From an uncultured Saprospiraceae bacterium (lineage in GTDB: Bacteria > Bacteroidota > Bacteroidia > Chitinophagales > Saprospiraceae): a stretch of DNA of 64,000 bases. Every line of letters starts with the position of its first letter. Positions within the stretch are counted from its first letter, which is position 1. The stretch is from contig CALLWB010000070.1 in NCBI GenBank assembly GCA_938016265.1, positions 1-64,000 of the forward strand. The letters are read 5' to 3'. Shown in pieces: positions 34,457-42,822 of this stretch. The position numbers were made by a program, and so were the translations under genes. The notes below the pieces were generated by a model, which had not been told where the DNA came from, did not search any database, and was given only the letters and a program-made list of their open reading frames with translations.

Positions 34457-35933
34457 TAGATTGGAGGGTGGATGGGTCGAGGTCGAAGAGGTCCGCTTTT
34501 CTGGTAGCACGGAACACTTATTTATGACCTTGTTTTGCGAAAATAAGAATTGTTTTTGGCTAGATAGCAATAGGGAAAACCAAGAGAAGGAGGCTCGCTA
34601 TTCCTTTATGGGAAGTTTTGAATCTGCCTTGGATAAGATTGTTTTTTCCTATCAACCAAATGAAGTTGAAGTCGTTTCTCTTAAAGGAAAAAAGATCATA
34701 AAACAATCCATCTTTGATTATCTAAAGCATTCGCTAATCGAATCTAATCAACTAACTTTCAAAGGGGTAGAATTGCCGTTTGGGTTTAAAACCGGATATG
34801 TTGGGTATTTGGGATATGAATTGAAGGAAGATCTTGGTTTTCCTTGTTCTCACCGATCAGAAACGCCCAATGCAGCACTCTTTTTTTCCAGTCGTACCGT
34901 CGTTTACGACCACACAAAAAACAATCTTTACTTACTCAGTATTACCACACCCGAAACCAAAAAGGAAACCAAAGACTGGTTTGAAGAAATAGCATCAAAA
35001 TTAAAAGAAGACAAGGAAGTTCGTAAGCCTTATGTAGAATCCCGCCCAGGAAAAATCAGTTTCGAACTAAGCCAAAATCGAGAAGAATACCTTCAAAATA
35101 TTCATCGTTGCAAAGAACAAATTATTGACGGCGAAAGTTATGAAATTTGCCTCACCAACCGAATTCAGACAGACTTTAGTCTCGACCCTTTAAATCTATA
35201 TCGATTTTTGCTTAGGAATAACCCCGCACCTTATTCTGCGTTTTTAAAGTTTGATGGTTTTTCGATTTTGTCGTCCTCGCCAGAACAGTTTCTTAAAATT
35301 GATAAAGAAGGATGGATATCTACCAAACCAATAAAAGGCACCATTACCAAAAATGAAGATCCAGTGATCGATCTTCAAGGTAAATACCATCTTGAACATA
35401 ATCAAAAGGACAGAGCTGAAAATCTAATGATCGTCGATTTGCTGAGAAATGATCTGGGAAAAGTCTGCGAAATTGGGAGTGTTTCTGTTCCTGTATTAAT
35501 GCAGGTGGAGTCCTACGCGACACTTCACCAATTGGTCAGTACAATAAAAGGGAAACTGCGATCGGAATTATCTGTTTTGGATTGTATTGAGGCAACTTTT
35601 CCTGGCGGTTCGATAACTGGAGCTCCTAAAATTCGGACGATGGAGATCATTGACCAGTTGGAGTCGGACGCAAGGGGCGTCTACACGGGGTCGATTGGTT
35701 ACATAAGTATTGACAACCATGTTGACCTAAACATTGCAATACGAACTGCTACAGTGACCGATGACAAGATAACCATTGGGGTAGGAGGGGCGATTACCTT
35801 TTTATCCGATCCGGACGAGGAGTTTGACGAGATTTTAGTAAAAGGGTTTCCATTAATAAAAACCATTGTAACTGCCTGCAAAGGGAGGTTCTCCAAAGAT
35901 GATTATCGCTTTTCGAATTGTGAAATTTGCTAA
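34443..35933 (+). CDS. pabB: aminodeoxychorismate synthase component I
   Basis: 496-residue chorismate-binding enzyme making 4-amino-4-deoxychorismate for p-aminobenzoate. The key discriminator is PIKGT at 296-300: aminodeoxychorismate synthase has this Lys (Lys298), while anthranilate synthase TrpE has PIAGT. The other signatures are SSSPEQFL, RAENLMIVDLLRNDLG, FPGGSITGAPK and YTGSIGYIS. Start at 34443 overlaps pabA by 14 nt, implying coupled translation. A lyase (PabC) is not adjacent. Confidence 0.95.
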   Translation: MPKDNRLEGGWVEVEEVRFSGSTEHLFMTLFCENKNCFWLDSNRENQEKEARYSFMGSFESALDKIVFSYQPNEVEVVSLKGKKIIKQSIFDYLKHSLIESNQLTFKGVELPFGFKTGYVGYLGYELKEDLGFPCSHRSETPNAALFFSSRTVVYDHTKNNLYLLSITTPETKKETKDWFEEIASKLKEDKEVRKPYVESRPGKISFELSQNREEYLQNIHRCKEQIIDGESYEICLTNRIQTDFSLDPLNLYRFLLRNNPAPYSAFLKFDGFSILSSSPEQFLKIDKEGWISTKPIKGTITKNEDPVIDLQGKYHLEHNQKDRAENLMIVDLLRNDLGKVCEIGSVSVPVLMQVESYATLHQLVSTIKGKLRSELSVLDCIEATFPGGSITGAPKIRTMEIIDQLESDARGVYTGSIGYISIDNHVDLNIAIRTATVTDDKITIGVGGAITFLSDPDEEFDEILVKGFPLIKTIVTACKGRFSKDDYRFSNCEIC

Positions 35934-35982
35934 GGGGAACTTTTTAGGTATTGAATAACGTTCTGTTATTATGATTTTTCAA

Positions 35983-35990
35983 TATATTTG
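35983..35990 (+). promoter_or_regulatory. candidate -7 box (TATATTTG) of the secreted TPR protein gene
   Basis: TATATTTG matches TAnnTTTG, 61 bp before the start. The -33 element is weak (CTG 17 bp upstream). Confidence 0.45.
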
Positions 35991-36051
35991 ACAATCCACT
36001 GCCTTTTCAATCAATTTTTCCATCATTTTAAAAACTTTACAATTCGAAAAC

Positions 36052-37563
36052 ATGAAACATTTTTTCGTGAGTCTTTTTCTATTTGCTCCATTCCTTACTC
36101 TTTTTGCACAGGAATTTGAAGACTTTTATCTGACATTTAGGGTAGAAGAAGTCAATGTTGTAAACGGCCAAAAAGTAGTGCGTGCCTATACTAATTTTGG
36201 CAACGCGACTATGATTGAGAATAGTGAAGGGGAACTTATTGGAGCATATGAACGGGATGTTTTTGACACTCCAACCGTTTTGGGAAATGCAATTTACAAA
36301 GGAAAATCAGAGGAAGGATGGCAATTGTTTGACATCACATTAACAGATTCCCCCTTAGCAGAAAAAGCACTTACCCACAGAAAAGGTTTGCTGAAAGTAA
36401 AGATGAAGTCTGCCTCTGGAGCAAAAGGATCCGTGTTGTATGAGATAGATAGACTAGGAATTTCGTTCTTTGACTTGTACGAAGAAAAATTGCTCATTTT
36501 TGATGTCCCTGAATATAACAAAGAACATTCTGCAGACGAATCTATAATACCAAGTTTGCTGGATGATATTGTGACCGTTGCCCAATTAATGAGGGAACAA
36601 ATGGACTCTCCTCCGATCAACAGTGGCTACTTCAAAGGGAAGGATCTATTCACCGCTATGGAGAATTCCAGCTATTGGGATGTGCTAGGTTTTTTAAATT
36701 ACATTACCTACAAACCCTACAAATACCAAGGAACAATTTGGAAATTGGGAGAGGTTTACGCAACGTGGATAGACGGGGGTGCTCCTGGTTATGTTGGAAT
36801 AGAAGAAGATAAACTAAAAGCAATCATCGAAGAAAAAATGTCGAGATCGTGGAAGGAGGAACCCGCTTATTTTAAACTAAACTTCCTGCGGGGAGTAGAC
36901 TATAAATTGTTAAAAAGAATTTGCTCTGACTATAGACAAAAAGTAGATAATGCACTGGCAGAAAAGGAAACGGGTAAGGCAAACGGATATATTAACCGCG
37001 CCATTAAAATTGCAGAATTTATGGATGACCAACATGAAATTGGTTGGTGCAAATTTAAAGATGGTCAACTATCCATGGCAGAAGAATTACCAGAGTGGGC
37101 CATCAAAAATTTTGAAGCGGCAGAATCAATATTTACCACTGCCAATCCTAGGGCTTTGGCTATTGTGTCCAATGAACTTGGAAATGCTTATAATGCATTG
37201 GGAACGCCAGATGGTTTCAAAAAAGGCCTAAAATCGACTCACAAAGCATTGGTCGTTGCCGAAAACGCAGACCACAATAGTAAACTTACACTTAGTATTA
37301 CTGCTTCGATTTATCGGAATCAAGGGACTAGTTATTTGGGACTAGAAAAACATGAAAAAGCATTGGAGGCCTTCCAGAAAGGACTGACTTACACGAATGC
37401 AAAGAGCCTGCGATTATTACTAGAAAAAGCAAAACTAGAATTTAAGATGGCAGAAGTCTATGAAGCAATCGGTAAGTCCAGCCTCAAAAAGGAATACAAC
37501 ATCAAAGGCGCAAATACATTCAAGGAATATGAAAAGGAGCGGAATAAAATTTCTAAATTGTAG
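36052..37563 (+). CDS. secreted TPR-containing protein
   Basis: 503 residues with a signal peptide (MKHFFVSLFLFAPFLTLFAQ). The first half has no recognised domain but includes many aromatic/acidic stretches (EEKLLIFDVPEYNKEHSADE). The second half (about 300-490) is helical with TPR-like repeats, for example AIKNFEAAESIFTTANPRAL and YRNQGTSYLGLEKHEKALEA. It is exported to the periplasm. The next gene, 36 bp downstream, encodes an unrelated-looking cytoplasmic protein and may be cotranscribed. Confidence 0.78.
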   Translation: MKHFFVSLFLFAPFLTLFAQEFEDFYLTFRVEEVNVVNGQKVVRAYTNFGNATMIENSEGELIGAYERDVFDTPTVLGNAIYKGKSEEGWQLFDITLTDSPLAEKALTHRKGLLKVKMKSASGAKGSVLYEIDRLGISFFDLYEEKLLIFDVPEYNKEHSADESIIPSLLDDIVTVAQLMREQMDSPPINSGYFKGKDLFTAMENSSYWDVLGFLNYITYKPYKYQGTIWKLGEVYATWIDGGAPGYVGIEEDKLKAIIEEKMSRSWKEEPAYFKLNFLRGVDYKLLKRICSDYRQKVDNALAEKETGKANGYINRAIKIAEFMDDQHEIGWCKFKDGQLSMAEELPEWAIKNFEAAESIFTTANPRALAIVSNELGNAYNALGTPDGFKKGLKSTHKALVVAENADHNSKLTLSITASIYRNQGTSYLGLEKHEKALEAFQKGLTYTNAKSLRLLLEKAKLEFKMAEVYEAIGKSSLKKEYNIKGANTFKEYEKERNKISKL

Positions 37564-37599
37564 GTAGGGCTGCAACTTCGGACCTCAATTCTACAGAAT

Positions 37600-38151
37600 A
37601 TGGAAATCCTTCCCTTTATTTATCTTCAGATGAAACACCAAAGGTCCTACCTCCAGGATTTGGCAGGCAATTACACAAAACCTCTGGAAGAACTTAGCCA
37701 ACAACTCAAATCAATCGGCAATTCTAAAATGGATCTGTATACCGGAGCCCTGTCAACACTAGAGATTTTAGAGGAAATCAAAAATCAACTCCTTCAAAAT
37801 GACCACTTCCAACCGATAGATTATAAGAATTGGCTGCAAGAAAATAATGGCTATCAAAAAATTCAACTGTCGGATCAATCCTCCTGGACATTGCGATTAG
37901 GAAATACTACTAAACAATACATCCACCTACACCCCGGCAGACATTCGAAAGACACCATTCGAGTGAGTGCGGGCGTTTTAAAAACAGCAATTATCACACT
38001 GATCGCTGCCAATCAGCAAGTAATTGAAACCATTGACGAAAAGTCAATCAATGAAGTTAGAATAACCTATCTGAATTTGTCTCCAATAAAATGGAATCAA
38101 ACAACCAGTCAAATAAGTAAAATTATAAGGCTCTTAACTACTGAAAACTGA
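37600..38151 (+). CDS. protein of unknown function
   Basis: 183 residues without signal peptide or membrane segment. The N-terminal half is helical (LEELSQQLKSIGNSKMDLYT), the C-terminal half is mixed (SSWTLRLGNTTKQYIHLHPG). I do not recognise the family. It starts 36 bp after the secreted TPR gene and is probably its transcription partner. The frame is long, uninterrupted and uses normal codons for this region, so it is likely real. Confidence 0.65.
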   Translation: MEILPFIYLQMKHQRSYLQDLAGNYTKPLEELSQQLKSIGNSKMDLYTGALSTLEILEEIKNQLLQNDHFQPIDYKNWLQENNGYQKIQLSDQSSWTLRLGNTTKQYIHLHPGRHSKDTIRVSAGVLKTAIITLIAANQQVIETIDEKSINEVRITYLNLSPIKWNQTTSQISKIIRLLTTEN

Positions 38152-38158
38152 CCTTGAT

Positions 38159-38184
38159 GCCCGAAGAAATTTATTCAGGCTTTT
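38159..38184 (+). terminator. weak candidate terminator
   Basis: GCCCGAAGAAATTTATTCAGGC folds with two mismatches and is followed by four T. It lies just after the stop at 38151 and ahead of the M3 peptidase gene. Confidence 0.35.
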
Positions 38185-38308
38185 ACTTAAAGCATAAATT
38201 ATATATAAAATAAAATATGATTAATTTCGGTTTAGAACTAATAAATATCCGGTACAAACCAATGATTTTTTGTATTTTCGCATTCCTACAATCCACAAAA
38301 AAATAATT

Positions 38309-40003
38309 ATGAAGTTTGGAGAAATACCGTTTCAACGGCCAGTTATTGCAGAATACGAAGAAGGGTTTGACCGACTTCTGACAAAATTTGAGGAAGCCGA
38401 TAACTTTGAGCAGCAAGATACCGTGCTCAAAGAAATCTACCAACAACGAGATCGGTTTGACACCATGTACCAGTTGGCCTATATCAAATATACGATCAAT
38501 ACAGGAGATGAAGGGCTGGAAAAAGAAGTCAATCATTTTAACACGATTCTACCAGTAAGTGAAAAATTGACTACAGCCTACTATTCTAAACTGGTAAATT
38601 CTAAGTATAAAGATCAATTACAAGATAAGTGGGGCAAGCATTTGTTTGATCTGGCCGCCTACAAAGTAAAGGGATTTGATCCCTCTATCATGGAGGAACT
38701 AAAACAAGAAAATCAACTTACCAGCGAATACATAAAAATCAAAGGAACTGCCAAAATCGAATTTGAGGGCGGGACGTTTAATCTCGCTGGTATCGGTAAA
38801 TTTCTAGTAGATAAGGACCGGAGTATTCGTAAAAAGGCATCACACGCCAGATGGGATTTTTTCCAGAAAAACCAGGATCAGCTAGACGAGACGATGGACA
38901 AACTCGTGAAGCTTAGACACAAAATGGCGACAAAACTGGGTTTCGACAACTTCATCAAATTAGGATATATCCGTCTTGGGAGAACAGACTATGATGCCAA
39001 TATGGTAAGCACGTTCAGGGAAGATATCCGAGCGCATATTGTGCCTGTAGTCGCCAAATTGCGTGAACGTCAGCGCATCCGTCTTGGATACGACAAAGTG
39101 GAAGACTATGACCTGAATTATTTCTTTAACTCTGGGAATCCCAAACCAAAAGGTACTCCAAAGGAGATTTTAGAACAGGCTAAAACAATGTACAAGGAGC
39201 TTTCATCAGAGACGGATGAGTTTTTCCAGTACATGTTAAAATATGATTTACTAGATGTCATCAATCGTCCCGGCAAGGCGGATATGGGCTATTGTTGGGA
39301 ACTTAGTAGCTATAAACACCCCTTCATTTTTGCCAATTTCAACGGTACCAAGCATGATATTGATGTTCTAACTCATGAGGCGGGACACGCTTTCCAATAT
39401 TTCTGTTGCCGAAACAACGAGATTATTGAATACCGAGCACCTGGTGCGGAGACTGCAGAGATTCATTCTATGTCTATGGAGTTTCTGACTTATCCATGGA
39501 TGGAACGGTTCTTTGGAGACGATACGAACAAGTATTTTTATGCACACATGAACGATAGCCTCATGTTTTTGCCATACGGTTGTGCAGGAGACCATTTTCA
39601 GCATGTTTTATACGAAAACCCAGGGTTTACTCCTAATGAACGAGCGCAGGCCTGGAAAGAAATGGAAAAAATGTATCTCACAGATCGTACACTAGACAGC
39701 CATCCATTTTTGGAAAGCGGCAGATTTTGGCAACGACAAGGACACTTTTTCGAAAATCCATTTTATTTTATTGATTATGTGTTGGCAGAAACCTGTGCCT
39801 TGCAGTTTTGGCAGAAAAACCAACAAGACAAAGAGGCTACATGGGCAGATTATCTAAGACTTTGCAAGGCTGGAGGCACTTCTTCCTTTACAAATTTAGT
39901 GAAACAAGCAAACCTTCGTTCCCCATTCAATAAAGGTAGCGTAGAAAGTATAGCGAAAGATGTGGATGATTATCTTGGAGAAATTGACGACACTCTTTTT
40001 TAA
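38309..40003 (+). CDS. M3 family oligoendopeptidase
   Basis: A 564-residue cytosolic zinc peptidase of the M3 (oligoendopeptidase F-like) family, cutting short peptides. Start taken at MKFGEIPFQRPV (38309), the conserved N-terminus, not the earlier Met at 38270. The zinc motif HEAGH is at 356-360 and the third ligand is Glu384 in AEIHSMSME. The usual helical clamp fills the first 340 residues. The GNAT gene follows at 17 bp, so the two are probably cotranscribed. Confidence 0.95.
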   Translation: MKFGEIPFQRPVIAEYEEGFDRLLTKFEEADNFEQQDTVLKEIYQQRDRFDTMYQLAYIKYTINTGDEGLEKEVNHFNTILPVSEKLTTAYYSKLVNSKYKDQLQDKWGKHLFDLAAYKVKGFDPSIMEELKQENQLTSEYIKIKGTAKIEFEGGTFNLAGIGKFLVDKDRSIRKKASHARWDFFQKNQDQLDETMDKLVKLRHKMATKLGFDNFIKLGYIRLGRTDYDANMVSTFREDIRAHIVPVVAKLRERQRIRLGYDKVEDYDLNYFFNSGNPKPKGTPKEILEQAKTMYKELSSETDEFFQYMLKYDLLDVINRPGKADMGYCWELSSYKHPFIFANFNGTKHDIDVLTHEAGHAFQYFCCRNNEIIEYRAPGAETAEIHSMSMEFLTYPWMERFFGDDTNKYFYAHMNDSLMFLPYGCAGDHFQHVLYENPGFTPNERAQAWKEMEKMYLTDRTLDSHPFLESGRFWQRQGHFFENPFYFIDYVLAETCALQFWQKNQQDKEATWADYLRLCKAGGTSSFTNLVKQANLRSPFNKGSVESIAKDVDDYLGEIDDTLF

Positions 40004-40019
40004 ATAGCAACTTAAATCA

Positions 40020-40535
40020 ATGCCTCCCCAAATAGTTACTGATCGATTGACTCTTGTCCCTCTGAGCCTGAGACAGGTATATCTATATTTGGATGAAAAT
40101 TTCAGCCTCGAAAAGGAGCTTGGTGCCTTAAATTATCCAAGGAAAGTACCTAAAGAACTGTTAGACCCAATCAACTTGGTGATTCTACCCAGTTTAGAAA
40201 ATCCTGATCGCAAAAATATTTATTATACCCTTTGGGTAATGATTTGCAGGAAATCCAATCAGATTGTCGGTGATTTGTGCTTTAAAGGACCGCCAAACAA
40301 ATTCGGCGAAATGGAATTGGGATACGGCACTTATCCAGATTTTCAAAAGAAAGGATACATGACAAATGCGATCACTGGTTTGGTAGAACACATTGCGAAA
40401 GATAGGGAGGTAAAATCAGTAATTGCAGAAACCAACAAGGATAATCTTGCTTCGATTAAAACACTAAAAAAAGCCAATTTCATACAGTTTAGAGAAACAG
40501 AGAAAACAGTTTGGTGGAAAATTAAAACCCGTTAA
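40020..40535 (+). CDS. GNAT family N-acetyltransferase (RimJ/RimL-like)
   Basis: 171 residues. Typical opening PQIVTDRLTLVPLSLRQVYL, acetyl-CoA loop FQKKGYMTNAI, and the closing VIAETNKDNLASIKTLKKAN. These are features of ribosomal-protein or small-molecule N-acetyltransferases; the acceptor is unknown. It lies 17 bp behind the M3 peptidase and ends at a good terminator. Confidence 0.9.
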   Translation: MPPQIVTDRLTLVPLSLRQVYLYLDENFSLEKELGALNYPRKVPKELLDPINLVILPSLENPDRKNIYYTLWVMICRKSNQIVGDLCFKGPPNKFGEMELGYGTYPDFQKKGYMTNAITGLVEHIAKDREVKSVIAETNKDNLASIKTLKKANFIQFRETEKTVWWKIKTR

Positions 40536-40540
40536 AAACA

Positions 40541-40572
40541 AAAAAAGGCTTCACTTTTGAAGCCTAATTTTT
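40541..40572 (+). terminator. rho-independent terminator after the M3 peptidase-GNAT pair
   Basis: GGCTTCA (40547-40553) pairs with TGAAGCC (40558-40564) around CTTT, preceded by A-run and followed by TAATTTTTTTT. Confidence 0.9.
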
Positions 40573-40844
40573 TTTACCTGATTGTTGTACTCTTGTTGCT
40601 TCTTTCCTAGAAAAGAAGCATAAACTACTACTAATCAAGCATTAGTAAATTCCCAGTTTTGTCCCCTACTGAAAAATTTATTTTAGAAGTCTGATTGCTC
40701 AAACATCTAATTCAAATTTAATGTATTTACTGTAGTGGCGGGTGACAAAAAATGGTATATTTTTAGGCTTACATACTACCAAATTTATAGATAACTATCA
40801 GTTAAACAAGTATTTGTGATTGTTTTTTGTTAAGTAAACAAAGG
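40573..40844. other. gene-free stretch
   Basis: 270 bp without a reading frame of note. A hairpin GCTTCTTT/AAAGAAGC (40598-40619) has no T-tract and may be a remnant or protein site. Nothing else seen. Confidence 0.4.
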
Positions 40845-41447
40845 CTACAATTTTGCCATTTTTTTTATTACTTTTTTAGGCACTATATTTCCTAGCATTT
40901 TTTTCATTCCTTCCTTGTTTTCTAAGATTTTCCAGGCGCCAATTTCAGGATCGCCGATAGCAAACATTTGATTGTTGGAGGTGATGACAAAACTATGATC
41001 TTCTTCATCAAAAACCACATTTTCTTCCCCATACATAGCTTCGTACATTGCTTGCATAAATCCATTCATTTCTTCCAATTCTTTATCTTCGGCTCCCTCC
41101 TCTGGAATATGTTTCATAGTAATATCCATTTCGTAATCAACTAAGGAGTAATTTATTGATTTGTAGGTGACTATATCGCCTATTTTTTTTACTTGGAATT
41201 GGCTCAATTTAACCTGCAGTTCAGGGTCGTTAAATGACTCTTCCAATTTTTGACTTATCATTTCTTTACTTTCTAGTTTAAAAAGAGAAGGATGCATATA
41301 ATCAATAGAAGCCGCAATATCACCGTTGTCGATTAGTGCCATGTATTCCTTCAAAAGTTGTTCAATTCCCGAGGTTGTCCAATCCGTCTGCGCGAACATA
41401 AATAGGGAAGAGAGGAGCAATACACCCAATGTCAATATTTTTTTCAT
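40845..41447 (-). CDS. secreted protein of unknown function
   Basis: 200 residues with a signal peptide (ending FAQ). The first part (IEQLLKEYMALIDNGDIAAS) looks like the opening of an NTF2/SnoaL-like cone fold, and residues 105-145 are very acidic (EEGAEDKELEEMNGF...). No motif for catalysis. It follows the Asp-box lipoprotein gene by 8 nt and is very likely in the same transcript. Confidence 0.7.
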   Translation of the reverse strand: MKKILTLGVLLLSSLFMFAQTDWTTSGIEQLLKEYMALIDNGDIAASIDYMHPSLFKLESKEMISQKLEESFNDPELQVKLSQFQVKKIGDIVTYKSINYSLVDYEMDITMKHIPEEGAEDKELEEMNGFMQAMYEAMYGEENVVFDEEDHSFVITSNNQMFAIGDPEIGAWKILENKEGMKKMLGNIVPKKVIKKMAKL

Positions 41448-41455
41448 GTAGTCTT

Positions 41456-42502
41456 TTATCTAAAAATAATCTTTCCAATTTTTTTGTCTCCAGCGACCCA
41501 GGCTTCCTTGTAGTTAGATCCGAATCGAAGCGTATAGAAACTCTCCTCATTTAGCATTTGCCAGGAATTGCCTCCATCACTAGATACTGAGATACCAGGT
41601 ATTCCAGCAGCCATGATATGATTTCCTTTTCCTTCAGGAAGGTAGCGTACAGAAGATCGATATCCAGGATGTTGTCCATCTGCGACTAGTTTCCAGGTTT
41701 TACCGCCATCCTTTGTAACGGCTTTATTGCTAATTTTGTTCTCCTTTTCTTCCCAATTTCCACCGAATAGGATGCCTGTTTTATCATCGTAAAAATCACA
41801 AGTAAAAATTCCGGTCATTTTACCGCCTTCTACGATGGGAGTGTTGTGTACGCTCCAGGTTTTTCCTTTGTCATCGGAGTGAAAAACACGAGCTCGTTTT
41901 CCTCCACTGACGATCCAAACCTGGTTTCCATATATAGAGATATTGGAGTTGCTTGCCGCGAATGCTGCTTCTCCTTCCTCTGCAGCGGGCAGTTGATTAC
42001 AAGGCAGTTTTTCCCAAGACTCACCAGCATTTCTAGTGATCAAAACGGACAAACAGCCATCTGTCGGATCGCCCATTGCTATTCCTTCCTGATCATTCCA
42101 AAAAGCCATTGAGTCATAAAAAATATCTTTATGATTGTCCTCGTGAACTAACCGCCAATTTTCCCCGTTGTCTGTCGATTTATACAGCAGGGCAGGGGAG
42201 GCAATACTCAGTAGAAACACCGCATTGGAAGTAATTGCAATTGATCTGAAATGAGGGGCTTCTCCCTTGTGTTTTATCGAATCAATCTTCCAGGTAGCTC
42301 CTCCATCATTGGTATACCCAAATTGTCCAAGAGATCCAGCAAACCAAACTGTTTTATCATTCACCACTTCGAGTGCGCGGACGCTACAGGTGAGCGGAGT
42401 TGTGGTAATTTGATCAATTTGGAGAGATTTGTTCAACTGTATATTATTTTTTTGTTGGCAGGCACAAATAGTTAGCATCAGTAAAAAGGTAAGTGCTCTC
42501 AT
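41456..42502 (-). CDS. Asp-box (BNR/YCF48-like) beta-propeller lipoprotein
   Basis: The longest frame begins at 42616, but I start at MRALTFLLMLTICACQ (42502), which is a proper lipoprotein signal; a candidate -7 box at 42520-42527 lies inside the longer form and would rule it out. The body carries six Asp-box-like motifs (NDGGATWK, TDNGENWR, RNAGESWE, SDDKGKTW, KDGGKTWK, SDGGNSWQ), each at a propeller blade edge. Such lipoproteins occur as sialidase-like or YCF48-like proteins in Bacteroidota. Catalytic sialidase residues are not evident. Cotranscribed with the gene at 40845. Confidence 0.87.
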   Translation of the reverse strand: MRALTFLLMLTICACQQKNNIQLNKSLQIDQITTTPLTCSVRALEVVNDKTVWFAGSLGQFGYTNDGGATWKIDSIKHKGEAPHFRSIAITSNAVFLLSIASPALLYKSTDNGENWRLVHEDNHKDIFYDSMAFWNDQEGIAMGDPTDGCLSVLITRNAGESWEKLPCNQLPAAEEGEAAFAASNSNISIYGNQVWIVSGGKRARVFHSDDKGKTWSVHNTPIVEGGKMTGIFTCDFYDDKTGILFGGNWEEKENKISNKAVTKDGGKTWKLVADGQHPGYRSSVRYLPEGKGNHIMAAGIPGISVSSDGGNSWQMLNEESFYTLRFGSNYKEAWVAGDKKIGKIIFR

Positions 42503-42822
42503 AGTTGTTTGATTTGATACAAATCTAGTGATTTTAATGCAGTCAAGGTTATAAAGTTTAACCGATTCTAGTGAATAATGCGCCTGTTGGGGTTCCTTCT
42601 TTTTTAGAATTGTCATCGATCATACATTGGGGGCAGTCTAATTCAAACCACCTTCACTTCCTATCCATATACCCAAAAAGGTATTTTTACCATCAATAAT
42701 TCGGCTGATTTCAGAAAATACCTGTGCTACCCGTGCATTTTATCGTAGTTCTTAGTATATTGTAGTTATTAGTTAATCGTCTATCCCTTAGTTTGATTGA
42801 CTTCAATAAAATTTCGCACTTT
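42503..42822. other. divergent intergenic region
   Basis: About 320 bp between the Asp-box lipoprotein and the coiled-coil gene. Besides the -7 box at 42520-42527 there is no RNA gene, strong hairpin or repeat. Confidence 0.4.
42520..42527 (-). promoter_or_regulatory. candidate -7 box (TAGATTTG) of the Asp-box lipoprotein gene
   Basis: On the minus strand this reads TAGATTTG, matching TAnnTTTG, 18 bp upstream of the ATG at 42502. It supports the shorter start, as the longer frame would then begin upstream of the promoter. Confidence 0.45.

Noticed and set aside
40598-40619. GCTTCTTT/AAAGAAGC hairpin as a terminator
   Set aside because: No T-tract on either strand within reach, and the strong terminator at 40541-40572 already serves the upstream genes.
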